The position numbers were made by a program, and so were the translations under genes. DNA of 64,000 nucleotides from Echinometra lucunter (Eukaryota > Echinodermata > Echinoidea > Camarodonta > Echinometridae). Positions 37,528 through 49,500 of this stretch are shown one piece after another. The first letter of the stretch is position 1, and every line of letters starts with the position of its first letter. The notes beneath the pieces were generated by a model. That model was not told the DNA's origin. It saw nothing but the letters and a program-made list of their open reading frames with translations, and searched no databases. The stretch covers positions 19,257,226 through 19,321,225 of the forward strand of contig CM057165.1 of assembly GCA_029962745.1 (NCBI GenBank). Direction: 5' to 3'.

Positions 37528-40500
37528 GTGAGGAAGGCTTTCTTGCTTTGTTTTTATCTACAGATTAATGCAGCAGTAATTAACATAACCATCTAATGAT
37601 CCAGGGAGCTCTGCTGCTGTGGCGGTGGAGCTCCCTGAAGTTAATAACCATCAAGAGTAGCCTCTTTACAATTGAGAGCATCTCTATTACAATGCTTTTG
37701 TCTTATTCTGTTTTGGTACTTTAATACCAGGCATGTTGGCTCAATTGATAGAGCATCCGCCTCATGAACAGGAGGTCTTGGGTTCGATCCCTGGCCGAGT
37801 CATACCAAAGACTTACAAAAATGGGACTTTCTTGCCTTCTAGCCAGGCGCTTGGCCTATAAGAATGGAGAACGATAATAATAACATACAATGTTTTGCAG
37901 GGCCTGCTGTAAGATCAGCGGATAGCTGAAGTGGCTACCCTGGGTAAATAAGCATTATTATTAGTAGTATTATTATTATTATTACTATTATTATTAATAT
38001 TATTATTATTATTATTGTTATTATTGTTATTATTATCATCATTACTACCGGTGTGGAAAAGAAGACTTTTGGGTTATAGTTATTAGGTTAATCTTTTCCT
38101 TTTCCCAGCATCCATGTGACTCGCCTTATATTCTACTATTGTTTGTACTTGTTTTGGGGGTTTGTTGATTCTGTCGAATAAAATAATAATAGATTCAAGT
38201 TATTATTAATATTCTTTGTTTCCTTTTTGGCATCATCATGAAAGAGTCCAGTTTCATTTAGTGTCAAGTTTGAGTTAAAGTTTAACCATGAAAATGTAAA
38301 ATGATCAAATTCAGTATTTAGTAAAATGAAAAACTAGAAACAGAAATTCCTGGCAGAAATTGTTCACTCACTTATTTCATGAAGCAGGAACTGAATGAAC
38401 AACACTTCTCTTAGACTCATATAACCTTTTGATTACTTTCAGTATCATTTACTTTATATATAGGAAATAAATGTTAAGTGATTTATATATCAAAATGTGA
38501 TAAAGGTGATTTATACATCAAAACTAAGGGAATGTGGGAATATGAATTTTGTTTTGAAAAAATGGTATGAGAATCTTCACATGCAGAGCCATCAGTGATG
38601 CATTAGTTGCAAATGAAATGAATGTAGTAAGCTATTACATGTACTTTTGTAAATTGTAGGTTAGAAGTGATGCATTTTCATGATCGATCATTATCTCGCA
38701 AAACGATGTTTGAGAAGCTGTGCTCCATAACATCCAATCCAATTTGCTGCACTGACTTTGTTTACAGTCAATCAATCAGTGTTCCCTTCTGTGGTACAGT
38801 GTAGCACTTCATATGTAGTGCACTTTGAAAACTATGAGGAGAAAATTTGCCAAGAGGTTATACAGGTTAATCATGTGTGCAACCAAGTTTAGATCATAAC
38901 TTCTTTATCCATCTTCGGTAATATTTTGCCCATTTCTTCATGTTAACCCTAATTGGACACTATACTACCCAAGTTTAGTAAGAGGATGGCCACAGTGGGC
39001 CAGGCAAATGGTTGCCTTTGTTTGGGCCTTTTAGCTCAATTTAAGATTAAATTAGTGTTAAAAGAAAGTTTAAATTATATTTCATGATTTTAGACATCAT
39101 GTACATGTTTGGCATAAAACTTTTTTTAAAGGGCCTTTTCAGGAAACAGTGTAGAAAATTCTACAATTTGATTAGACCATGTACAATGTATGTAAAGTGA
39201 AAGAAACTTTTTAAAAATGATGACACAAGAGTTGTTTACTTTCCCAAGTAGTCTTATCAGAATTACTTGTATATCAAGCATGAGAGGATCTGTGTCTCAG
39301 AAGTATTTGAGGAACATTAAATATTTGTCTTTAACCAAAAAAAAAGGAGGACAATAAGCAGAAATATACAGGATACATGAATGATGATTAGAATTTATAA
39401 AAATATTTAAACCAGGTAGTAAATTTAGGGTAGATGTAGTACATGTATCATGTTGAAAAGAGAAAGACAAAATCAGATTAAAGGCATTGGCTAACTTTGT
39501 GAGTAGCTGATTTAAAAAATTCTCATACTACATGTAAGATGAAACATGTGTATGAGTACTTGTATTTGTACTAAAAAAACCCTGAAACCAACCATAATTT
39601 GGAATGAAAATGTGTAAGTTAGACGCAAACGGCGATTTTATTATCCTTCATCTCACGAGACAATCACTGAGAGGACCACTTTGCTTGAATTTGAAAATGC
39701 TGTTATGTGCCTCCCGCCGCGTGATACGCCAATACACACAGTACGGTAAGGTGAGTCATACGCGCATGCGCACTCCTTATGTCTATTCTGTGCAACTAAC
39801 CATCGTATATTTTTCAAACATTGGTTCACATTTTTGATATTTAAAAATACTTCCTGTGGATATTATACTTTGAAACTTTCAGACTGGTATTTTTACATTA
39901 CAACCCTTATGTTTATCCCATTTTCAAGTAACAAAACAAGATTTTTTTAAAACCATTACAATGTTAACCAACGTCTTTAATAGAAATGGAAAATATCTAT
40001 AGGGAAAAAAGGATGGCAAATGGTGTAAAATGTTTTGTCTGGACAGGAATAACGGGGAAGAGGAAAGTAAGAGGAATTCAAAGAAGTATTTCAGACAGAT
40101 GAGATAAGGGGAAAATATATATATTTGCCCGAAAAGAGAAAAATGGTTTGGGGGTCAAAGAGCAGTTCATCCCAAGGAAAATCTCAAAGAGCACTAGAGT
40201 ACAGAATACAGTGTACATGACAAAGATTTGCCTGAAGGAAATATCACCTCCAAACAAAACTTTTCAAGAATATAACATAGATAGATCAATACAACTACAT
40301 GTAAGCTTGATACATGTACATGTTTATAACCCATCTCCTAGTGAAATGGCCTTAAAATCAAGAAATGTTAGAGTTTATTCCATTTGGAAACAAATTAATT
40401 AAACCAATGTTCAATATCTCTCATTCTATTCACTATTCTTAAGACGAGACATGCTAGAGACTTGCAGGAGTAATTTTTTTTATATACTAGAATGTGAATG

Positions 40501-43500
40501 TGCCCTCTTGAAATGGAAGAACAAGATCAAGCCTCAGACAATCATTTGTAATGAAATGGGGAAAATGAAAAAGATATATATCTAAGATTTAGGAATTAAA
40601 AAGTCGATCTGGACAACATCAAATTAATCAAATCAAGCTTGGCATTTAAGAATGCTGGTGTTCATAAAAAGAAGGTGCTAAGAAAGAAAAGGCCAAGAAA
40701 GCAAAATACTCAAAGCTTTAGTGTTTTTGTGCCTTCTCCAGTTTTCTCCATTCTAAGAATTGAATTAAGAGTGTTTAGGCTTGACTCAGTGAACCTAGAA
40801 GGTTGAAAGATATATCCCTGCCAAGTATTAGGTGAATTCACTCAGCTCTATATGTTTCCGCAGTTCATGTATACCATGAATGAAGGTTAGACACAATAGA
40901 ATGAATTGTGTACAGCCACCAGCCTGCAAGTAAACACTTTTCTCATTTTACTATTTACAGACAGAGTTCTAGTGCTGTACAGGTAGAAAAATTTGTATAG
41001 AAGAGACTCTTTCGGATAACAAAGAAAGGCCAACTTAGTCTATGGGAGGAAGCTCTATTTGTATATGTACTTGTAATTCCTCTTTTTCCAATCATGCCAC
41101 AAGTTAGAAAGGTATTATTATTATTATAAGTTGCAAATTGTTGTTAAGTGTTGCAAAGAAAAAGAAAAGGTACGTACATTGATTGAAATTTGATGCTAAG
41201 TTGCTGTAGAGAGAGGAAATTTTTGAAATTCAAATTTTTTTGAAGATGATATATACAGGTTTAAACACTAATGATGGCTGCATATGCTCTGTCTATATAT
41301 TAAGTAGGAAATGTGATTATATGAACATACATGTACTGTGAATATTATATGAGTAAAAAAAAAATAAAGTAGATTTAGTAACAGTACAGTAACATGCATG
41401 TTGTAGGCTAACATCACGATCATCATGTTAGAGTTTCTACATAGAGAATGGGATCAAGCCCAGGAAAGTTTGGTAGAAAACATTTGATAAAGAGACTGCA
41501 CAGAAGGAAGAGGAATTCCAAACTGAGTAAAATGGAGTGTAAATTTCATCACCCCAAAATAGCAATAATTGAATAAAACAACAATTTAGAAATGAACGTC
41601 ACTCTTTTATATTCGGTAGAGTTTTTACCATATTATATACACAGCCACTGTACTATCTTAAGAATTGTTTCAGCAAACTAACTTTAGAAGATTCATAAGG
41701 CATCATTTTTAAAAAGAAGTTTAAAATGGCTGAGGATACAGACTACAAACTACATCACAACCTTCATACACCGATGCAAGCCACGTTGTTCATCGTAACC
41801 ATAGCAACGTGTGACTCACAAAAAGCCGACAACACTTTCAGTTCGTGGCTGCGGCATAGTAGGCTCACACACAACGCTTCTGAGTCTCTTCAATGTACAC
41901 AAACCAGTGGGTTATTGTCTGCCCAGTTTAAATTAACGCATGGTCCTTGGCTATTATTTTTCATCTGCTTACAATAAAAATCCTTCATGCCTGGGAGCCA
42001 GAGAAGTAATGAAAATTTGGAAGTGTCAAATGTATGATTGAATCAATTTAGTAGGCAGTCTAGATTGCTTTGAAGTGGGACATAAGTGGATAAGAATGAT
42101 TATTGTTTCACAATGTTGGCTTCTTCCATGGGAGTGAAATATGACATTTAACAAAATACATATATCCTTATGTTTGTCAATGTTTTTCCTGAGATTTATT
42201 TCGTCTGTTCAAAGCCAGAAGGGCGTTAACTCATATTATACAGACCTAACACCATTCTGGCTCCAAACAGACAATTTCTTTTGCTATTCAGGATTGAATT
42301 TGAAAGGTCTACCTTTTTTCATTTCCCTATGAAATATTGATGAGTTGGTTCTACATGTAAAAATTGAAGTACTTGTAGCTTTTACAAATGTCATAAATAT
42401 ATACAATGTAGTCTGTAATTGAAAATATCTTTTTACAAAATAAGTAATAACACAAAGATAATCTTATGTGGGCCTACATGTAGCAATGGTGTTTAAAAAT
42501 TCGAGATAAGAGTTCCTTGGCATGTACATGTACATGTAGTGTGAACTTGTTTTAAAAGAAACCACCAACATTCTCATAAGCAATCGTATTTAAGAGCAAA
42601 CTTTCCTTTTCCATTTTTCTCTTTTTAAAATCATAAATGTAACTTAGACATATGTCCTTTGTGTATTTGCAATATTTTCTATAATATTTTCTATAATATA
42701 AATCTGATTTAATACTGTACATGTATGTGTACACACTGAGACAGAGTTAAGCACTTTTTTTTCACAAAATTTAGGATGAAGATGTGCAAATCTGTACATT
42801 TGTTGCTCAGTATACATGTAGTTCATTTGATTCCTCTGAGGCCAATTATTTTATGCTCAGATTTGAAAACCATGATTTTCATGTATTCATTTTCATTTAT
42901 TTTTTCTTTAAATTGGGAAATTCGAAGGGGACCGGCATCAACAGAATTTAAAAATGTCATCCATGTCCTCTACATGTATTGTACTGACAATCTAAATCTG
43001 ATTTTTTATTTTTAAGGGCTTTATTCCTACTTAACCCTAAAAATTCTATAACTTTTTTTTTTTTCATTTGAAAGGACAAAGAAAAGTCCTAAATGTTTTT
43101 TTACAATCTGTCTTCTTGTCTTTAATGATAATAAAAATGTTAACCCAGGGTAGACTTGTGAGCTTATGCAATGTACATGTAAGTGATGACCTGGTCCCTG
43201 GATAATTATTGTTAGCCCAAACAATTACCAGGGCCGGTATTCAATACAATACTTGGATAAAATAAAACTTTTACTAAGTATTTTACTCAGTTATGAAATT
43301 TTCTTAAGTCATTTTCAATTCAGTACTTTGAATTTTACTTTAGTAAGCCAACTAAAAGCCAAAATTCTTACTGATAAGCATTGTGACGTCATATTTTCAA
43401 TGCGCAATTAACATGTCGCATCAAATACGCTCGAATACGCTATGTTATAATTCTGCGCAGCTCATGATGAAAATAAAAAAACCTATGCCTGCCAATGAAG

Positions 43501-46500
43501 GCCTCCAAAATGCTTGGCTTACACGTAAGTCTACTAGTTAGGTGTTTTAGATTTAAGGTAAAATACTTAGCCAAAATATTGAATTGAATACCAAATTTTG
43601 CTAAGTATTTTATCTAAACAAAAAACTAAGCAAATAACTCATATTTCTGACTTAAGTATTGAATTGAATACCGGCCCAGGTCCCCAAATTATACACCTGG
43701 ATCAAGTGTTGAGGATCAAATGGAGGATCGAACTGAGGACCTCTCATATAAGAGTCAAGAGCTCATCAATGCACCACAGTGCTTCCATTATGTCATTTAC
43801 ACTGAAAACTATATTTTGTTTTCATTAGAAAAGTGGATCAAACCAAACCGCCTACATTTATAATCCATTTTAGAGTCAAGAACGCTTGCCTTAATGACAT
43901 CAATTGTGTAAACATTTCATCTTTATAAGATCAATATGAGCAGCATCTGGTGTGACAAAGAGTCAATGCTCATTTTCTCTTGTTTTGGTCTGTGAGTGTA
44001 CAGGTCCAGTCCCACCCAACCAAAAAATGTTGGCATACAGTGTATTGCAATCGTTGAAAATCAATAATTATATTAAAATAAAAAAATTAAAATGTTGTCA
44101 TTATCTGTATTCTTGAACAAAGTTTATTTGTAAAGGAAAGCCATAGGTCTTTGAATTTTCACGTAAATTTGTCCACATTAAGATTTTATAAGAATAAGGT
44201 TTCAGCCCAATACTTTTCAATCTTCTGAAAAAAAAAATCTCTTTTTCTTTTTCTTTCTTTCCAGAGTGCATTCAGTATATACATGTACATGTAGGCACTA
44301 CTTTGAATTTATCTTGTAGAAAGAAAAACCCCACAATCACCATTTTTGTGTGTGTGTAATCTTGACATCCTCAACGCTTTTACAATGTATGTAGTACGAG
44401 AATACACCGTACATACATTTAAGTACAAAATTCACACATGTAATGTACATGTATCTCTATCAGTATTATTACATGTATTAATACAGTGTGACCAGCAGAC
44501 CCTTTCTCCACTAACCCTGGCTTTATTGTGATGTAAATTATACAAGTCAGTCCCTATTCTTAAAGCCCTTTTGTCATTCAGAATTGGCCTTTTATGCCCA
44601 GTGGTTTTCATACCCTTGCATTCTTCTATTCATTGGAAGTCTCAGACCCCCATTGGGAGAAAAAAAAATCAATACTTAGCAGTGGGGGGACATGGACAAA
44701 AGAAAGTAGACTAAACAAGCTGACATGGTAGTTAAATAATAAGACTTTTGTTCAGCTGCTGCATTGAGTAAACTTACATGTACATACATTACATGTATGT
44801 ATTAAAGCAATGTGATGATACGTGTATGTGTAAAAACATGATTACATGAAAACATTCAGTATCATGTTGTTGACTTGTTTACTACTTTTACAGATCTCTT
44901 GCTATGTACATGTAAGTGTAAGTGTATAAATGTACAGTACAAGTATGATGGATGTATTAAATATATTTCATGTATTTCATACTTTTATTTTTGTAAACAA
45001 AAGATATAAAGTACACATACATGTAAATATAAATATTTATTTTGTATCCAATCAAGGTGGGTCATTTCCCCTCTACATCTACAACAATATTGAAAGTTGC
45101 TTTTATTTTCATCATTCCTAACATACATTCTGATGTACATGTAGGCCTACTTTGTAGCTGAGAATTTGATGAGGTGATGAAAACTAATCATTATGGATTT
45201 TACTATTTTGATGATGGAAACTCTTTGCATTTAATCTACTTAACACGGAAATCCCCTGTCCAACCAATCAAAATATTTGAAATATATTATCATTCTTCTC
45301 TTTGATAACATGTATGTAGCCAAAATATTTGTAATGGATATGAACACCCAAATGTCTTGAATTTATTCTAATGCAAACACCTCTATGTACTACAGTAAGT
45401 GGGGTTGATTAATTTTTGTATATCCCATTTAACATGTACATGTACATGTATACATTGTATGAATTTAGAAATTTGCATCTGTACATGTATAGGCAAACGT
45501 TAATTTTGGTGCGAAGAGTTGTATATTGTTATTTATGTCAATTAGTTTTAATCTAGGCTATTCATGTTATTTTATCTGCCCAAGAGATGGTCTACAGAAT
45601 ACCATCATGAAAAACCACCCTTCCAAAATTCAATAACTCACAAGAAAAGACAAAGTTAAACATCTTTATTTTTCAGATATACATTTATTTTCATATGGGC
45701 TTACACTGTATATACATGTATGGGCTTTAATATACCATTACTCTTGTGCCACTGACCACTGTAATAAATGTGTTACATGTATGTTATCATTCAATGAGAC
45801 AAAAGCATGTACAGTGTATTCCAGTATACAAATTCCCACTTCATCTTAAACCTTTTGCAAATGATGATAAATAAGATAATCAAGATTACAGCAAACATCC
45901 AATTTTTACTGTAACTGAATCAATAATGATGTCACATGTACATGTAATTTCTCATACAGAGGCTTTTTGGCAATCAGTTAAATATGATCACTTTGTTTTA
46001 TTTGTCTAAGAGTTTATAAAAGGCCTAGAGATTAAGTAAGATAATTGAGTGTACATCTAACGAGCAGATTTTTTGTTGTGTTGTAGGTCCATGGTGGTGC
46101 ATGTATGTAGCATTGGACAAGTGTCCATACAGAATATCTGATGCAATCATTAAATTGCATAAATCAGCATTTATCAGTGGACCAATTATTTAAGGCCATC
46201 AATTAGCTAATTGCCACCCCTTCCCTGATTATCCAGAGAAAAACCAATTCCTAATGGAGAACATAGATTACCATGACAACAAAGTTTCATCTACTCTGCA
46301 TCACATCTACATGCAGATTACATATGTACATTTGTACATTGTAATTGTATCACATCTGCTAGAATTCAGTCTAGCTTAATACACCTACATTTAAAGATTT
46401 CACGAGATATGTTGAAAAATTCACTCTCTTTGAATCAGTGGTACACATATTAACATAAACTGTATCATCCATTTAGGTCCAGAAGGGCACTAAAGCCATT

Positions 46501-49500
46501 ACAAACTAGAGCAAAGAGTTAATGCCGTTCTGGCTCTCAGCAGAAGATACATGATCCACTGTATATATTGTTTTGTGTACAGGAGCAGCAGTGTATACAT
46601 TCAGTTTGTCGTAGTTGTGATCGAAATATTTTTAACTTCGATGATGAAATGCTTCAGTATCTCCTAAACATGTCTTATACATGTACATATATGCACCTAT
46701 ATATATACACCATCAGGATCAGATAAGTTATGTTTGATAAAGGGAACATCATACAGGCATATTATCCTTTAAAGTTGTTGGTTAGAAACTTTACTAGAAT
46801 GTTAACCATTTATTGGACATATAATAATGTACTGAAAGGAATTTTCCACTTGTCATGTTACCAAGATATTTGCACTATATCAAGCTTCCACTTAATCAAA
46901 AAGTTTTAATTCTGATCACAATGTTAAAACATCTTCTTATTCCTCATTTCTAGATCTTGAAGACGGTCAGCAAGTTGGTCCTGTATGTCAAGAGTGTCGG
47001 GCGTGTCCCTGGCTCCTTCTTCTCCCACCAGACCTACACATGGGTGGATCCCCAGGGGCGCAGCGTGTCCCCTCCGCCGGACATCGACCCCCTCGGTGGG
47101 AGGATGCTCAGCGATACCCAGAATAGGAAGAGCAGTCTCAACCTCCTCAAGAATGGTGATGAAAAGAAGGTGAGAAAAGAAGAGCTGTAAATATGGAGAG
47201 AAATTAAGAGGAGAGATAGAATTTTAGAGAAGAAAGGGTGAAAAGGGGAGATGTTGATAAGGAAAGGAAAAAGGAGGAAAGGTAGATTACATTTATGAAA
47301 AGAAGGTGATAAAAAGATGAGATGTAGAAAAGCTCCAGAACTGGGGGTGCTTCACAAAGCTGTGCACAAAGTTACGCATGACTTTAAGAATGACTTGAAT
47401 ATGGAAAGCCAAATGGGATTCCCAGTCATATTTGATTGCATAAGCTAAAGTTGAATTTTAACAAAACATTTTTAATGTGAAATATAGTTTTTGCCAACAT
47501 TTGATTGAGATTATACATGTAGGAAATCAGTCAAAATTTGTTAAAACAAGATGGAAAATCTTTAGGCAAAATACATGTATATGACTGTTCATAGTTACAT
47601 CAGTCTTAAAGTCATGCATAACTCTATTCACAGCTTTGTGAAACACCCCCACCTTTCCCCCAATCTGTTCTTTCAAAGGGCTCTTGAAAAAAAAATTGTA
47701 TTTTAAGATCAGTGGAGGGTGTGGTATATAACAGCCTTTATAGCTCTCACATATCAGCAATTTTGATGTGCATGTACATGTATGTGCAGACTGAAAAAAA
47801 AACCCAGAAAGTCAATATTGGAGAGTGAAAGAATGGTTATAATCAATGCCCGTGCATTTGCTGAGCAGGATTGTGCAGCAGATGTTTTCAAGATGACTTG
47901 AAGTGAAAAATTAACCCTTTCCATGCCTTTATAACTAGAATATAGATGCCTACATGTACATCTAGTAAAGACTCTTGAAAAGGATTCAAAGTTGCTATTG
48001 GGCAATTCTACGATAATGGAATTGCAAATCAGATATTTGTAGCTCACATTTTTTTAATAGAGTTTGTGTGCTAATTTTGTACTCTGTCCCCCCCCCCCCT
48101 TCCCCCTTCTCAGTTCTCACCATTTAATATTTTGCAAATATGCTCATTCTTTCACTTGAACTCTTCTATTCCAAACACTTCTTTACTTACATTCATGATA
48201 ATATGGTACATGTACCTCAGTAACAGAATTACCAGAAAATGGTGTTACATTCAAGTAGCAAAAATGTCTTGTAAAATCAAACATGTTGTATACTTAATAC
48301 TGATTAAGATGGTGGAATTCTATTTTTTTTTAGCTTCTTTGAATTTAAGGCTATTCAGGAATATCAAAATGTTTGTTTTACTGTAAATCTGAGATCAGAT
48401 GATTCTGTGCTTCCCATATGGATTTGCCCTACTTTACATGCACTGCACTTACACGAGTATGGTTAAACTATGGTGGCCCTGAAGTACGCTCGATAACAGC
48501 CATGTGCGACGTAAACTTTACGACCTAGGCACAAAATTCGCGATCTCAGTCACCAATTTCGTGACCCACGACCTGAAATTCATGTCCCGGTACCTGAAAT
48601 TCGTGACCCGAGGCGTGAACTTTGTGACAAGGGTTGCAAACTTCACGCCCTGTAGTCGCGAAATTCATGACTTTGGGTCGCAAACTTTTCGACTTAGGTC
48701 GCATATTTGACGACCTAGGGTCGTGAATTTTTTGTACATGGCTGAGCGGCCATGTGTTGACAGCTGACACAAAGTCACACACGTGCACCACAGACGTACA
48801 CGTGCTCATCGTGCACAGGATATGTTGATCTATTCACATCCTTTGCACTCGCACCGCTCAGCCATGTACAAAAAATTCACGACCCTAGGTTGTCAAATGT
48901 GCGACCTAAGTCGCAAAGTTTGCGACCCAAAGTCATGAAATTCAGGACCCAAAGTCACGACTTTGCGACTACAGGGCGTGAAGTTTGCAACCCTTGTCAC
49001 AAAGTTCGCGCCTTGGGTCACAAGTTTCGGGTCCCGGGACATGAATTTCAGGTCGTGGGTCACGAAATTGGTGACCGAGATCGCTAATTTCATGCCTAGG
49101 TCGTGAAGTTTGCGTCGCACATGGCCTGTCATCGAGCGTACTTCAGGGCCACCATATTAAACACTATCGCCATTAAAATATCTACCTATGTGTGTTCAAT
49201 GACCTGATATACCTGCACACTCTGCATCATGGGAAAATATCAATGATTGGACATGAAGATGAATATGCATCAGTCACAAAACAAAAGAAATAAAAAGGAA
49301 AGGATGAATGCTGGGGAACAGGTGCAGTTCTGCACTGGAAAGCTTTGAAAACAGCTGAGGAAAGTTTCAAAAGAGCAACAAAAAAACAAAAATAAAATGC
49401 TCTTACTATAGCTAATCGCAAATAGAATTCACTATGAAAATACAAAAGTAATTTTCACAAAGAAGTAGATTAACAAATGTGAATGTTTCTCATATGAAAT

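Larger units (their letters stand above)
37528..46953 (+). other. WHRN: WHRN intron 1 (9.4 kb)
   Basis: Large AT-rich intron. It contains a SINE, an ATT microsatellite, a CpG-rich patch near 39640-39775, an X-box near 41800, small hairpins (42213-42263, 46477-46536), a 447-bp MITE, and many TACATGTACATGTA-type words (for example at about 42522, 44280, 45433, 45940 and 46679). No alternative coding exon could be supported. Confidence 0.75.

Noticed and set aside
37528..37596. Extension of the WHRN first open frame to 37596
   Set aside because: PDZ1 continuity requires splicing at 37527 (donor GTGAGG) to 46954; the extension is intron read-through.
37730..37810. Functional tRNA gene
   Set aside because: A and B boxes fit, but the acceptor stem does not pair, U33 is missing, and a non-tRNA body with an ATT tail follows: a SINE.
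48504..49132. Frames of 65-87 codons on both strands
   Set aside because: They translate the short repeats of the palindromic element; their mirrored sequences show they are not genes.
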